NCBI GenBank assembly: GCA_021798275.1
Contig: JAJZMK010000062.1
Location: 1 to 35,962 of the forward strand
Direction: 5' to 3'
Length of the DNA stretch: 35,962 bases
Source: Actinomycetes bacterium
GTDB lineage: Bacteria; Actinomycetota; Acidimicrobiia; Acidimicrobiales; Bog-793
The position numbers and the translations under genes were made by a program. The stretch's first letter is position 1, and each line of letters starts with the position of its first letter. Under the pieces are notes generated by a model that ran no database searches, was not told the origin of the DNA, and saw nothing but the letters and a program-made list of their open reading frames with translations. Shown in pieces: positions 18,748 through 28,740 of this stretch.

Positions 18748-21054
18748 TTATTGGAGCGGCTTCGGATACTTTTTAAAGTATTTTTTATACCGTACCTTTT
18801 GTCTAATTGCTTTCAGCCGCCTGATTTCTTTTTTGATTTTATATCGTGACGCTTGATCAAGGCTACGATCTGCATAAAGATAAGTGTCTATCAAGTATTG
18901 TATGGTGTCTTTCTGGCGGGATAAGTCTTTTTTGCCGGATATTGGTTGAGTTAAGGTTTGCTTTCCGTCGAGAGAGCTTAGGTACTCCTTTAATCTCATA
19001 TAGTAAACGCCCGGCGATTCATGGGGCTTTCGAAGCAGGTCGAGGTGTTTTCCGGTTGACAAAGTCAGTTCTATCAGTTGCGAAACGGGATGCATACTGC
19101 GCTTATTTACGGTCAGAACGACACGGGTGATGATAAGAGTCGCCAAGAGAAAAAGCAGCCCCAGAGGCCAAAAGATTGTTTTGATGGCGCGGCCGACATA
19201 GTTCATGATGATAATACCGGGATTGGGTGTCAAGAGAGGTACGTTTGCGGTGGGATCAAAATTTTGCCATCCGTATTTGGGGAACCATACCTGAACCCAC
19301 GCGTGTGCGTCAGTTTGGCGTACGTCATATAAATCGGTCAGCGGATTAAAATTTCCCGGAACATATCCGACGGCTTCTCTCGTCGGTATGCCGACAGAGC
19401 GCAGCATCACCGCAAGCGCAGTGGAGATCTGTTCGCAGTAACCGATCCTGCCATGAAAAAGAAATTGGTTCACGGTATCCTGACCGGGCAACAGGGGCGG
19501 TATATTCAGAGAATACTGAACGTGGGTGGACATCCAAGCTTCAAGCGCCGTTATTTTTGCATAGATATTATCTTTATGTTTGATAATGGCCAAAGTAAGT
19601 CGCCTCACTCTCTTGTAAGGCCTTGGAAGCGTCATATAGTTGCGGAGCTCATCCCGGATTATTTTTGGCTGTGTTTTTAGGCTGTAGTTGTCATTTTTCA
19701 GTGCATTGCCTGCCATTTCAGTATCTGCCGACACCACGGTATAGACGGTTCCGGGGGTTATGGCCACGCCGGTTCTTATTGAGGAATCCGAGGTGTCCAG
19801 GTAAAGATTTGAAGAAGGAAACCAGACGGTTGACGGCTGACTTGTGCCGAGTATGACATTTGTCATGGGCGCTTCTATGTAAAAAGTCTGAATATTGACG
19901 GGGTCTTGTGCGGTGTCGGAAGCAGCCAGCAAAGGCTGGCCGCTCAATGCTCCAGAGTTTATGAAAAAAGGTGATCCCCCGTTCAAAGCCGTTATTTTTG
20001 GCGGCTTTTCTTGATTTGACCAAGAAGTGCCACTCCAATTGCTATAAGTCATGCTCAGAAAATATCCGGGAGCCTCTGCTCGCACGTGCATAACTATGGT
20101 GTTGGGAACAGCGATTCTGTCAGCGGTATTTAGATTGTTGCTGAAACCGTTGTAACCGCCTATACGGATCCGTGAGTTTCCGGTGCCGGGTTTTGACGGC
20201 TCACTGAAGTTGTTTCCTTGATAGAGGGAACCGGAGTTTGGAAAACCTATCCTGTTCCTGATCGAAGACGGCAATTTTATTTCCTGTGTCGTAGAGGTAG
20301 GGGGCAGAAGCACAACAACGGTAAAAGCTATTGCCAAAGTAAGAAGAATATATGCAAATTTATCTTTGAAATTATGGATGATATTACTTAGGCTGCCGGC
20401 TTTTACTCCGGATACGGGGGCAACCTGCCGCAGCTCTCGAAAGTTTGACCGGCCATTACCTTTTGATGCTTCTGAAGTGGAGGTACGTCTTTTGCGTACG
20501 GAGACATTGTAGTTGCTGCCGGACTCGGTATACAAAGTCTCCAAAGCAATCGCCGAGGAGAAAAACCAAATGAGTATAAATATAAAAAATGACGTAGAGA
20601 TTCCTTGGGCAGACGCAATGGCCAGTACTGCCATGGACTCCAACAGAGAGAACAGGAGGTCTCTTCTGCTGGCCGTATCCAGGGAGTGAAGAGCTTGAAC
20701 CCATATGAAAAGTGAGGCAAGCGGTGGTTCCACAGAGGTAATATTGGCGGCATTCATGTTGTGCATTATCTCTGTCGCGAAAGTAAAAAATATTACGAGG
20801 ACAACGACTCCTATAAAAATCTTGTTATGTTTCCACGGCTTATATCTGGTGTGGTAAGAAAAAATAATGGCGAAAGAAGAGAAAATGGTTGTTATGTAAA
20901 AAGTTGCAGAGCCTATTTCGCCTACTGTGGCAGCGGCCAGGTTGGAGGTCACAAGACTTATGCCCATCAATATTCTGGCGGCAGTACTGTCACTTATAAG
21001 AGACGGCTTATTGGCCTGTTTGATTTTTTCGATTATCCGGTGCTTTTCTGTCAT
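18748..21054 (-). CDS. TgpA-like membrane protein with transglutaminase domain
   Basis: N-terminal TM segments; GRIGYCEQISTALAVMLRSVGIPTREAVGY...DAHAWVQVWFPKYGWQNFDPTA Cys-His-Asp core; follows DUF58 and MoxR genes. Confidence 0.9.
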   Translation of the reverse strand: MTEKHRIIEKIKQANKPSLISDSTAARILMGISLVTSNLAAATVGEIGSATFYITTIFSSFAIIFSYHTRYKPWKHNKIFIGVVVLVIFFTFATEIMHNMNAANITSVEPPLASLFIWVQALHSLDTASRRDLLFSLLESMAVLAIASAQGISTSFFIFILIWFFSSAIALETLYTESGSNYNVSVRKRRTSTSEASKGNGRSNFRELRQVAPVSGVKAGSLSNIIHNFKDKFAYILLTLAIAFTVVVLLPPTSTTQEIKLPSSIRNRIGFPNSGSLYQGNNFSEPSKPGTGNSRIRIGGYNGFSNNLNTADRIAVPNTIVMHVRAEAPGYFLSMTYSNWSGTSWSNQEKPPKITALNGGSPFFINSGALSGQPLLAASDTAQDPVNIQTFYIEAPMTNVILGTSQPSTVWFPSSNLYLDTSDSSIRTGVAITPGTVYTVVSADTEMAGNALKNDNYSLKTQPKIIRDELRNYMTLPRPYKRVRRLTLAIIKHKDNIYAKITALEAWMSTHVQYSLNIPPLLPGQDTVNQFLFHGRIGYCEQISTALAVMLRSVGIPTREAVGYVPGNFNPLTDLYDVRQTDAHAWVQVWFPKYGWQNFDPTANVPLLTPNPGIIIMNYVGRAIKTIFWPLGLLFLLATLIITRVVLTVNKRSMHPVSQLIELTLSTGKHLDLLRKPHESPGVYYMRLKEYLSSLDGKQTLTQPISGKKDLSRQKDTIQYLIDTYLYADRSLDQASRYKIKKEIRRLKAIRQKVRYKKYFKKYPKPLQ

Positions 21055-21083
21055 GCTACCCCAGAGAAAATTTTGCTATGTCG

Positions 21084-21965
21084 CTATGCCAAAGATGCAA
21101 TAAGTCTTTTAATCTGCAATATATTTTCAATCCCAAAATCTTGGTAAAAACCGTTTCTGTGGATTCGTGCCGTGACGGAGCCGTTTCTTTCAATCATGGA
21201 AACCGCCAAATAAAGACGTTCACCCAGATAGTGTTCTGTCGTGGCGGGATCGGCCCGCTCGGGAACGCGTATCTCAATGAGATAGTTCTCATTTCTTGTC
21301 TGCGCTTCATGTGTTTTGGTGAGCAGTTGCTGCATTTGTGCCGTTTTTGACCATGAAATTGCCGATATAGAATCGCCCGGCTGATACTCGACGATAGATT
21401 TTAGGTTCCCGGAATTGCTGTTGCGTCGCGCTGATTTGGCCTCTTTGGTTAAACTGTTGAGTTCAAATTCGGCCTTTTCTGTTATTGTCGGCTCGGGTGC
21501 CACATACAGAATCGTAGGGAAGTGACACGTTACTTTCTTATGGAAGGTTATCAGTCCGAACGGATAGGATGAAACCACAATTAAATCTATTTCCTTATAG
21601 AGGCCGCAGTGAGAAGGCTTGACGGAAAATATCGTTTCCTTGTCTTTTTGGACAAAAGCGGATTTCGTTTTACCGCTGTCCAATGTCACAAGGATATCTT
21701 TGTTGCCAGTAACGCCAATGTGGATATTGTGATTTGTCGTACCGTCATAAGGTACTGAAGTGACCGTGATCCGAGCGTGTCGAACGCGAGAAAACGATAT
21801 TAGGCTATTGGAAATTATTGCGGCGAAAAGCACTGCTCCCACAATTTGGACAAAACCCGAACCGCTTTCATGGGCGGCTATAAAAAACAGCAATAGGCCA
21901 AGGATTAACGTCGTAAATGCGATGATGGAATGTTTTGGGTTGGGCCATCCGAATGTAAATTTCAT
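21084..21965 (-). CDS. DUF58 domain-containing protein
   Basis: N-terminal TM pair; ...SNSGNLKSIVEYQPGDSISAISWSKTAQMQQLLTKTHE typical DUF58 YxPGD-I-W--tA motif; context MoxR/TgpA. Confidence 0.88.
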   Translation of the reverse strand: MKFTFGWPNPKHSIIAFTTLILGLLLFFIAAHESGSGFVQIVGAVLFAAIISNSLISFSRVRHARITVTSVPYDGTTNHNIHIGVTGNKDILVTLDSGKTKSAFVQKDKETIFSVKPSHCGLYKEIDLIVVSSYPFGLITFHKKVTCHFPTILYVAPEPTITEKAEFELNSLTKEAKSARRNSNSGNLKSIVEYQPGDSISAISWSKTAQMQQLLTKTHEAQTRNENYLIEIRVPERADPATTEHYLGERLYLAVSMIERNGSVTARIHRNGFYQDFGIENILQIKRLIASLA

Positions 21966-22008
21966 TTTACAATTTATAAACTTGAGATATCAATTTTAGA
22001 TAAGTACA

Positions 22009-23001
22009 TCAGATCGGTATTTTCACTGAAGAAAGAGTTTTTTCAAGCAGTGACCTAACGTAGTCAGTCCTGTTTGTGTCCTGTCCGACTGTTATCAGTC
22101 TGTGTGTCAGACAAAGTTTTGTCGCGTTGACAACATCATCCGGCGTTACGAAATCTCTCCGGTTGAGCAATGCCAATGCTTTGGCGGATGAGATCAGAGA
22201 TATTGAAGCCCTCGGGCTTGCACCGAGTATAATTTCTGGAAGTCGACGGGTCTCCGCAACAATTTCTACACCATAGCGTGCAACTTTATCAGCGACATGG
22301 ATCTCGGCGACTATTTTCCGGTAGGAGGTCAGCTCCCCGGGAGTAAAAAGCGGTTTGAGGAGAGACAGCGCTTCGTCGGCGCCACGCGATTGTACCAGGG
22401 AAGTCTCTGTGGCCGTATCGGGATAGCCAAGACTGGCGGATACCAAAAATCTGTCCAATTGGCTCTCTACGAGAGGGTAGGTTCCTCTGTGTCCTATCGG
22501 ATTTTGTGTGGCAATCACCAAATGACCGTCGGGCAGCGGGTAGGTCTGGCCGTCAATGCTTACCTGATTTTCCTCCATGGTTTCCAGCAAAGCCGATTGG
22601 CTGCGCGGGGGGGTGCGGTTCAATTCGTCAAATAAGACCACGTCCGAAAAAATCGGTCCCGGATGGAATTGCCATTCTTCGTTTTTATTGGAATAGATCC
22701 TTACTCCCAAGATGTCGGCCGGCAATAAATCGGGATTTCCCTGTACGCGCGAGAGCTTGCCTCCGAGCAATTTTGCCATGGCTTTTGCCATGGTGGTTTT
22801 TCCGACTCCCGGAACGTCCTCCAAGAGAAGGTGTCCTCCCGCAAATACGGCTATGGTCGCCGCCGTCAAGGCCTCGCTGTTGCCGAGAATGACCGTAGCC
22901 AACTGGGATATAAAATTATCGCAGACAACAAAGATTTCTTCATAAGAAGGAGGATTGTGGGGAGAGAATTGGGTTTGATCCATTTTTTCAATCTTTAACA
23001 C
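22009..23001 (-). CDS. MoxR family AAA+ ATPase
   Basis: GGHLLLEDVPGVGKTTMAKAMA, DVVLFDELNRTPPRSQSALLETMEE, VIATQNPIGHRGTYPLVESQLDRF. Confidence 0.95.
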   Translation of the reverse strand: MLKIEKMDQTQFSPHNPPSYEEIFVVCDNFISQLATVILGNSEALTAATIAVFAGGHLLLEDVPGVGKTTMAKAMAKLLGGKLSRVQGNPDLLPADILGVRIYSNKNEEWQFHPGPIFSDVVLFDELNRTPPRSQSALLETMEENQVSIDGQTYPLPDGHLVIATQNPIGHRGTYPLVESQLDRFLVSASLGYPDTATETSLVQSRGADEALSLLKPLFTPGELTSYRKIVAEIHVADKVARYGVEIVAETRRLPEIILGASPRASISLISSAKALALLNRRDFVTPDDVVNATKLCLTHRLITVGQDTNRTDYVRSLLEKTLSSVKIPI

Positions 23002-23115
23002 TATAAGTGATTATATGACGCAATTGTGAATTTAATGTCTCGGGAACAGAATTACTTTCCTTTTGAGAGCACCCGATTGACGATACCCGGGAGAATCAAC
23101 TTCTACGGAGTTTGT

Positions 23116-23742
23116 TTATTCCTGTTCCCTGATGTTTTTTACCAGCTCACCCAACATTTGGAGACCTTGTTGATTGGAAAAAAGAACATCCGCCAACTTG
23201 GGCAGCAGTTCTTTAAATTCCGCAATATCACGGTTTACCATGACGTAATCATACATCCAGGCATTCATGATCTGACGTTTTGCCAAAGCTGTGCGTCTTT
23301 GCAGTTCTTCGTCGGAATTTTGCGACCGGCTTGTAATTCTCTGCTCCAGCTCCTTTATTTCGGGGGGCAGGATAAAAAGACCCACAACTTTGCGGAGAGA
23401 GTTGGTTTTGACAAAAAAGTACCCCTCGGGGTCCAGTTCCATAATTTGATTATTGGTTGTTTCCGAAAAAGAAAGGACTTCCGCCGGGCTGGCGTAGATA
23501 TCGCGGTAGTAGGTTCTGTTGTATTCGAGAAATTGACCCTGGCGATCCAGGTCCGCAAATTCTTCTTCGGTTATGAAATTGTAGTGGACTTTGTCTGTCT
23601 CGCCGGGTCGCGGTTGTCTGGTCGTGTAGGTCACAACTTTTTCCAAACCGCATTCGGTCAGGAATTGCAATGCCACCCCTTTACCGGAACCGCTTGGTCC
23701 GGAAACGACAATCAGGAGGGGGGGAGGCTTAATTGCTTTCAT
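23116..23742 (-). CDS. gmk: Guanylate kinase
   Basis: LIVVSGPSGSGKG, VTYTTRQPRPGETDKVHYNFITEEEF, LDPEGYF; 208 aa. Confidence 0.93.
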   Translation of the reverse strand: MKAIKPPPLLIVVSGPSGSGKGVALQFLTECGLEKVVTYTTRQPRPGETDKVHYNFITEEEFADLDRQGQFLEYNRTYYRDIYASPAEVLSFSETTNNQIMELDPEGYFFVKTNSLRKVVGLFILPPEIKELEQRITSRSQNSDEELQRRTALAKRQIMNAWMYDYVMVNRDIAEFKELLPKLADVLFSNQQGLQMLGELVKNIREQE

Positions 23743-23839
23743 AAAGTTTTTCCTCTGCTATCATTTGCCGCAGATTATAGCACTTTATTTAATTTGTCTT
23801 CTTCCGAAAAGATTTTTGTTTTACTGGTATTTTATCGCT

Positions 23840-24907
23840 ATGACAAGAAGAGATTATTCGAAAGCTTTTTATAAGTTGAATCCCGAAACTCTTTCTGAAC
23901 TGCTCGGGCAGTCTTTTAAAAATATCAAAGTCGGATCTTTTCACGTTAAAGACTTCCATGCCGGCACGAACTTTTCATTGCGCTTGGAACCGAAATACAG
24001 TCAAGGAAGCGGCCCCGGTTCCGTTTTTGTCAAATCATCCGGTAAGCCGGCGTCGCGTTTGGCGTTGGCGGCCCTCGGTGCTCTTTATACGGAGGCGCAA
24101 TTGGCGCAAAGTAAAATCACATTGCCTTTCAGGCACCCTCGGTTGTACGGAGGGCTCTGCAACAAAAAAAGACTTCTGTCATTGCTTGCCGAAGAAGACA
24201 TTTCGGAATCCGGAGTATGCCATACCCCCCTGGAAACACTGAGTCTTGGGGAAGTGCGGTCGGGACTTGACGAACTCGCAAAGCTGCACGCTTCTTGTTG
24301 GGGATTGAAGGAAAAAGAAAACTTTATCGAGCCGTGGCGGCTCCAAAAACCACTCGGCAAACTTTCCGCCGTCAATATGATCAGATCTTTTAATATATTA
24401 AAAAATACCGATAATGCTCCGCAACCGGGCAAGAACCTCAATCCTTTGAGACTTAGCCGTGAATTCCAAGAAAGCTCTTTGCTCTATGGCGAAGGGGCTC
24501 AGACTTTGCTGCACGGCGATCCTCATGTGGGAAACACTTACACGACCTTGGAGGGACGTTTGGGGTTTTTGGACTTACAACTCATCAGATACGGAAATTG
24601 GTCTTCTGATATAGGGTACTTTTTGATCAGTTCCCTTCTGCCGGAAGTGCGAAGGCAATATTTGGAAGAACTTTTGCACTATTATCTTGAGCGGTTGGAG
24701 TCCCTGTCCGTGGATGCACCAAAATTTCAGGAAGCTTTGCACTCGATTCGGTACACTCCCGCTTTTGGTTTGGCATCCTGGCTGCATACTTTGGCATTCA
24801 AGATATTTCAGGAAAAAAAATATTGTCTGGAGATGGCAGAACGTTTTTTTTCGGCTTACGAAGATTTCGACACGGGTAATCTTTTTAAAAAAAGATTTAT
24901 GAAGTAA
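23840..24907 (+). CDS. Aminoglycoside-phosphotransferase/ecdysteroid-kinase-like protein (ORF track begins at 23765; ATG 23840 preferred)
   Basis: LLHGDPHVGNTY (HGDxxxxN) and LGFLDLQLIRYGNWSSDIGYFL (kinase D-motif). Confidence 0.75.
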   Translation: MTRRDYSKAFYKLNPETLSELLGQSFKNIKVGSFHVKDFHAGTNFSLRLEPKYSQGSGPGSVFVKSSGKPASRLALAALGALYTEAQLAQSKITLPFRHPRLYGGLCNKKRLLSLLAEEDISESGVCHTPLETLSLGEVRSGLDELAKLHASCWGLKEKENFIEPWRLQKPLGKLSAVNMIRSFNILKNTDNAPQPGKNLNPLRLSREFQESSLLYGEGAQTLLHGDPHVGNTYTTLEGRLGFLDLQLIRYGNWSSDIGYFLISSLLPEVRRQYLEELLHYYLERLESLSVDAPKFQEALHSIRYTPAFGLASWLHTLAFKIFQEKKYCLEMAERFFSAYEDFDTGNLFKKRFMK

Positions 24908-24919
24908 AATTTATTTACC

Positions 24920-25441
24920 TCAAAGTTCAATGCCTTTCATGGCCGGTATTCCCTGATCAAAACCGTGCTTTATTTTTTTCATTTCCGTTACGGTATCCGC
25001 AATATTTATTAATGGCTGAGGAGCGTTTCTTCCCGTCACGATCACATTTGTTTTTTTGGAACGCTTTTTCAGGGTATCGGCCACTTCGTTTGCGTCTACC
25101 CAATCAAATTTGCAGAGATACGTCAGCTCATCGAGAATAACCAAGTTATAATCCAAAGCAAGTTTTTCCGCCGCCGTTTCCCAAGCCTTTACGGCGAGTT
25201 CTTTTGTCTTGTCCATATCTTTTGACTCCCAGGTAAAACCGTCACCCATGGTATGCCATTCAATGCCCAAATGATCCGCCAACTTTCGTTCCCCGGTTTT
25301 GTATTTACCGCTCTTTATAAATTGGATGACGACAACCTGCCAACCTCTGGCCCATGCTCTCGCCATCACCCCAAAAGCAGCAGAAGACTTTCCTTTGCCG
25401 TCTCCGGTATTTATAATCACCCTGGAATCCACTCTTTGCAT
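24920..25441 (-). CDS. cobO: Cob(I)alamin adenosyltransferase (CobO/BtuR type)
   Basis: IINTGDGKGKSSAAFGVMARAWARGW, VVVIQFIKSGKYKTGE, LVILDELTYLCK, VIVTGRNAPQPLINIAD. Confidence 0.93.
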   Translation of the reverse strand: MQRVDSRVIINTGDGKGKSSAAFGVMARAWARGWQVVVIQFIKSGKYKTGERKLADHLGIEWHTMGDGFTWESKDMDKTKELAVKAWETAAEKLALDYNLVILDELTYLCKFDWVDANEVADTLKKRSKKTNVIVTGRNAPQPLINIADTVTEMKKIKHGFDQGIPAMKGIEL

Positions 25442-25847
25442 AACCGTATCCTAACAAATCATTCCGATCCCGTTGTGACAAAGGAAAAGTATCTGAGGCA
25501 TTAGTCGGATCTTATGAATCAGAAAAAAAATAATATATTAATATCGATCTAATTTTTCTTTTATATCATGTATAAATTATATTACTCTAATGTAATATTA
25601 AAAGAAGTTAAAAATATCTTGTTAAAATAATAAGAATCGTTACTCCATAGAGCAGAGACGCCACTTATTGTGACATATATTTTCAAATAAACATTTTTTG
25701 AGAAGAATGGGTGTGTTATCATGTTCTCGAAAGCGGTTACGTTGCGATTTTGTGTCACTTTCCATAAATCGTCAATAGGCGTTTTTGACCACTGTATCCT
25801 TATTATAAGGCGACCTCTACCCATCCCAAGGGCGTGGCTGCGGGTCA

Positions 25848-25890
25848 TGGCGTAGTTCGAATTTCCTCTCCCTTTTTTCGAACTGCGTCG
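25848..25890 (+). other. Candidate structured RNA element: 14-pair hairpin with pyrimidine-rich loop in an AT-rich intergenic region
   Basis: TGGCGTAGTTCGAA / TTCGAACTGCGTCG pair with 3 G.U wobbles if transcribed on +; loop TTTCCTCTCCCTTTT. Confidence 0.35.
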
Positions 25891-25936
25891 CGTCCAAAAT
25901 ACGGTAAATTATTACATTTATATTACATATTGTTCT

Positions 25937-26611
25937 TTAACGGGGCGTGGCTGAGGGTGGCTTTACGTAATTGAGCAGTGATTTATGTACGGGTTTTGGT
26001 TTTTTTGGCATGGTTGAATTCATGACAGCCTTCTCTTTGAGCTTGCCAAATTTCAGTTTTTGGCTGCCGGTACCGGATGCTTTTTTTAACCCGGCCGGTT
26101 GACTCGGCTTAATGTGGGGATGCGGCGGTTGCATCCGAGCGGATCCGCCGCGGGCAGCCGAAGAAGTTTTTGCCTTCTGATGTAATAAGTTGTCTCCGGG
26201 TACTTTTTTGGCGGCTGCTCCTTTTGTCCCAGCCGGAGCAGGAAAAGGCAGTTTTTTTCCTTTGACCGGTGATGTGACTTTTGGTGGTGACTGGGTCGGT
26301 TTGCTCAGTTTGGGAGTGGCTTTTAAGGCTTTTTCTGCTCCGGAGAGCGGCTTTTTTTTGACGGTTCCTGACAAAACATTTTTCTTTTGAATGGCGGCGG
26401 GAGGTTTTGTCCCCGCAAAAGATTGTTTGCTTTTGTCTTTCGGAAGCTTTTCTGCAAGCTTGCGATTGTGGTCCGTCGCTTTTTTGCTGAGTAAGTCAAG
26501 CATGTGTCCATTGCGGAGCGAACGCGGGGGACTGGAGACGATATGGGGTATATGATGCACGCCGCGGACAACCATAATTCCAAGAATAACAATTCTCTTG
26601 CGACAGGGCAA
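25937..26611 (-). CDS. Very basic Lys/Pro/Ala/Ser-rich low-complexity protein (putative; start uncertain)
   Basis: ORF downstream of uvrD on the same strand; KKKPLSGAEKALKATPKLSKPTQSPPKVTSPVKGKKLPFPAPAGTKGAAAKK...; no recognised domain. Confidence 0.45.
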   Translation of the reverse strand: MPCRKRIVILGIMVVRGVHHIPHIVSSPPRSLRNGHMLDLLSKKATDHNRKLAEKLPKDKSKQSFAGTKPPAAIQKKNVLSGTVKKKPLSGAEKALKATPKLSKPTQSPPKVTSPVKGKKLPFPAPAGTKGAAAKKVPGDNLLHQKAKTSSAARGGSARMQPPHPHIKPSQPAGLKKASGTGSQKLKFGKLKEKAVMNSTMPKKPKPVHKSLLNYVKPPSATPR

Positions 26612-26654
26612 CTTTTCCGGAAAAATTTTTGGTTCCGACGACGCCCGGGATCGT

Positions 26655-28589
26655 CTATTTGTCGCTTTTTGTCAGGAGTTCTTTTGTGGCCTTTAGCATC
26701 GTTTTGATGTCGTCGGCGGCAAATGTGTCCGCTTTGTTCTGCTCTGCCATTGCTTTTTCGATATCCGTCAGCCACCTGGATCTGATGCGCCCGGATGGGG
26801 GATCGCCTCTTTTGTGGGCATGCGACATATAGAGCTCACGGGTTGCTCTGGTCATGGCTACGTACAAAAGACGCTTTTCTTCCGCCAAAGCATCTTCGGA
26901 TGCGGCACCTTGGATCGGAACAAGCCCTTCTTCCAGCCCCGGCAAGAAAACAATTTTCCATTCGAGACCTTTCGCCCTGTGAAAGGTGAGTACCTGCACG
27001 ACGCCATTTTCTTCGTTGGCAACACTGTTTCTTTCCGGCAGGCATACCCACTGCAAAAAGCCTGATATATTTGGATTTATTTCAAATTCCGTATAATCTT
27101 TGACTAAATTATATAATACTTGCAGGTATCTTACTATTTCAAGTTTTTGGCCTTTGACTTTATCTTGGTTTATATGGGGAAAAAATGAAAATACGTCTTC
27201 ATCGGTACGGGCGTATTCCGGTTCCCGCACATAATCGGTTTCTTGGATGTGCTCATCTGTGTCCGGTTCGCGGCGTTTCGTGGCCTCGGCAAAAAACATT
27301 TCCATATCCCGCAGCATCATCTGTAAGCCCTGGGCCGAGTCGGGGAATTGTCCGGCTATATCTTGCATCAACGAGACGGACGGCAAAATATTTTTTTGTA
27401 CCGGCAACCCCAGTGCGTGAAGGGCCTCGGCAACCAGCTTGCATTGCGCGTTTGTCCGTACCAAAACGGCTATATTTTGATAGCCGTTTGCTTTGAATTT
27501 CATGGATCTTACGGCCTTGGCAATTCCCATGACTTCCTCCTCTCCGGTTTTATAAGAGGTGATTGTCGGTTGCGGACCGCTTTCTTGGCTGGCGTCTATT
27601 TGCTCCCCGTCGAGCAGCGAGGATGCGGCCCTGACTATTTGCGGAGTGGACCTGTAGTTTGTGGAAAGGCGCATTATGTGTGTCTGTGGGAAATATTTTT
27701 TAAAAGTCTCCTCAATATCTTTGACGGCTCCGTTCCATTCGTAGATGGACTGACGGGTATCGCCGACTCCAAATAAATCGTTATTGTCGTCAAGTATTGC
27801 TTTTAAAAGATTAAGTTGGGACAAAGTCATGTCCTGCACTTCGTCCACAAAGACGTGTCTGTATTTCCAGCGTATCAGATCGGCGAATTTTGCGTCACAT
27901 TTCAGTAAGTCGCCGAGATGGATGATCAGGTCACCAAAATCCAGCAAAAATTTTCTTTGTTTCTCCCGTTTGTACACTTCGAAGACTTCCGCCGTCACGC
28001 GACGCGGGATATACCTGTTGTGGCTTTGTCTCAGCACACTTTCCGGATCCGTATCGGCGGAAAGCATGTTGGAGGAGATCAGATCAATCTCTTGTTCCAG
28101 TGCCCTTAGATACTGGGTTCTGGAAAAAAAACGATAGCCCTTTTCTTTTTGGATGTTGGAACGGCTTTGTCCGGAAGAACCCTGACCGAGTGACTTCATA
28201 TCCAGATGGGGGTATTGAGTCAATATTTCCCCCAGCAAAGAAGTCCTGTCGGTGACGATGCCGGGAGTTTTCCCTTTATCGCCGTAGTACTCTTTTACGC
28301 ACGACAGAGCCACGGCGTGAAAAGTGCCTACGGCAATTGTTTTGGGAAGGCCAAACGCGGCGAGGCGGCTCTTCATGTTTGCGGCCGCTTTCCTGGTAAA
28401 AGTAATGGCAAGAACGTGATTCGGAGCCGCTTGCTGTACAACGGTCCGGTGGTATATTTTATAAGTCAGCACCCGTGTCTTGCCGGAACCCGCACTTGCC
28501 ATCACAAGAAGCGGTTGTCGCTCCGACTCTATGACCTCCCGTTGTTTGGCGTCGCAGCTTGCCAATAAGTTTTCCAAAGAGACCTTCAC
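26655..28589 (-). CDS. UvrD/Rep-type ATP-dependent DNA helicase
   Basis: LLVMASAGSGKTRVLTYK (Walker A), ITFTRKAA, HVFVDEVQDM, GVGDTRQSIYEWNGA, LSTNYRSTPQIV, VQVLTFHRAKGLEWKIVFLPGLEEGLVP, LLYVAMTRATREL. Confidence 0.95.
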   Translation of the reverse strand: MKVSLENLLASCDAKQREVIESERQPLLVMASAGSGKTRVLTYKIYHRTVVQQAAPNHVLAITFTRKAAANMKSRLAAFGLPKTIAVGTFHAVALSCVKEYYGDKGKTPGIVTDRTSLLGEILTQYPHLDMKSLGQGSSGQSRSNIQKEKGYRFFSRTQYLRALEQEIDLISSNMLSADTDPESVLRQSHNRYIPRRVTAEVFEVYKREKQRKFLLDFGDLIIHLGDLLKCDAKFADLIRWKYRHVFVDEVQDMTLSQLNLLKAILDDNNDLFGVGDTRQSIYEWNGAVKDIEETFKKYFPQTHIMRLSTNYRSTPQIVRAASSLLDGEQIDASQESGPQPTITSYKTGEEEVMGIAKAVRSMKFKANGYQNIAVLVRTNAQCKLVAEALHALGLPVQKNILPSVSLMQDIAGQFPDSAQGLQMMLRDMEMFFAEATKRREPDTDEHIQETDYVREPEYARTDEDVFSFFPHINQDKVKGQKLEIVRYLQVLYNLVKDYTEFEINPNISGFLQWVCLPERNSVANEENGVVQVLTFHRAKGLEWKIVFLPGLEEGLVPIQGAASEDALAEEKRLLYVAMTRATRELYMSHAHKRGDPPSGRIRSRWLTDIEKAMAEQNKADTFAADDIKTMLKATKELLTKSDK

Positions 28590-28740
28590 GTCTTAACGCT
28601 ACTTCCTCACGGACGCAAGAGCTTGGGAAAAGAAAAATCCGTTGAACAATTGCAGAATTTTTTAGGTTTTTATATCTTCCGGAAGAAGAATAAGTTTAAC
28701 TGCTAGCCTTTCTGCAGTATCTTATTTACGGAGGTGACAT

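Noticed and set aside
23026-23874. 282-aa + strand ORF overlapping gmk
   Set aside because: Antisense to guanylate kinase, which has unambiguous motifs; its 3' part runs into the kinase gene in another frame.
25582-25848. 88-aa minus-strand ORF in the AT-rich intergenic region
   Set aside because: No motif, atypical composition, no ribosome-binding site recognised; likely noncoding.
25830-25880. Sequence AGTTCGAAT resembling a tRNA/tmRNA T-loop
   Set aside because: The flanking bases do not form a T-stem or acceptor stem; the pairing is instead a simple hairpin.
25442-25930. Possible cobalamin riboswitch upstream of cobO
   Set aside because: No B12-box-like sequence could be recognised on the minus strand by eye.
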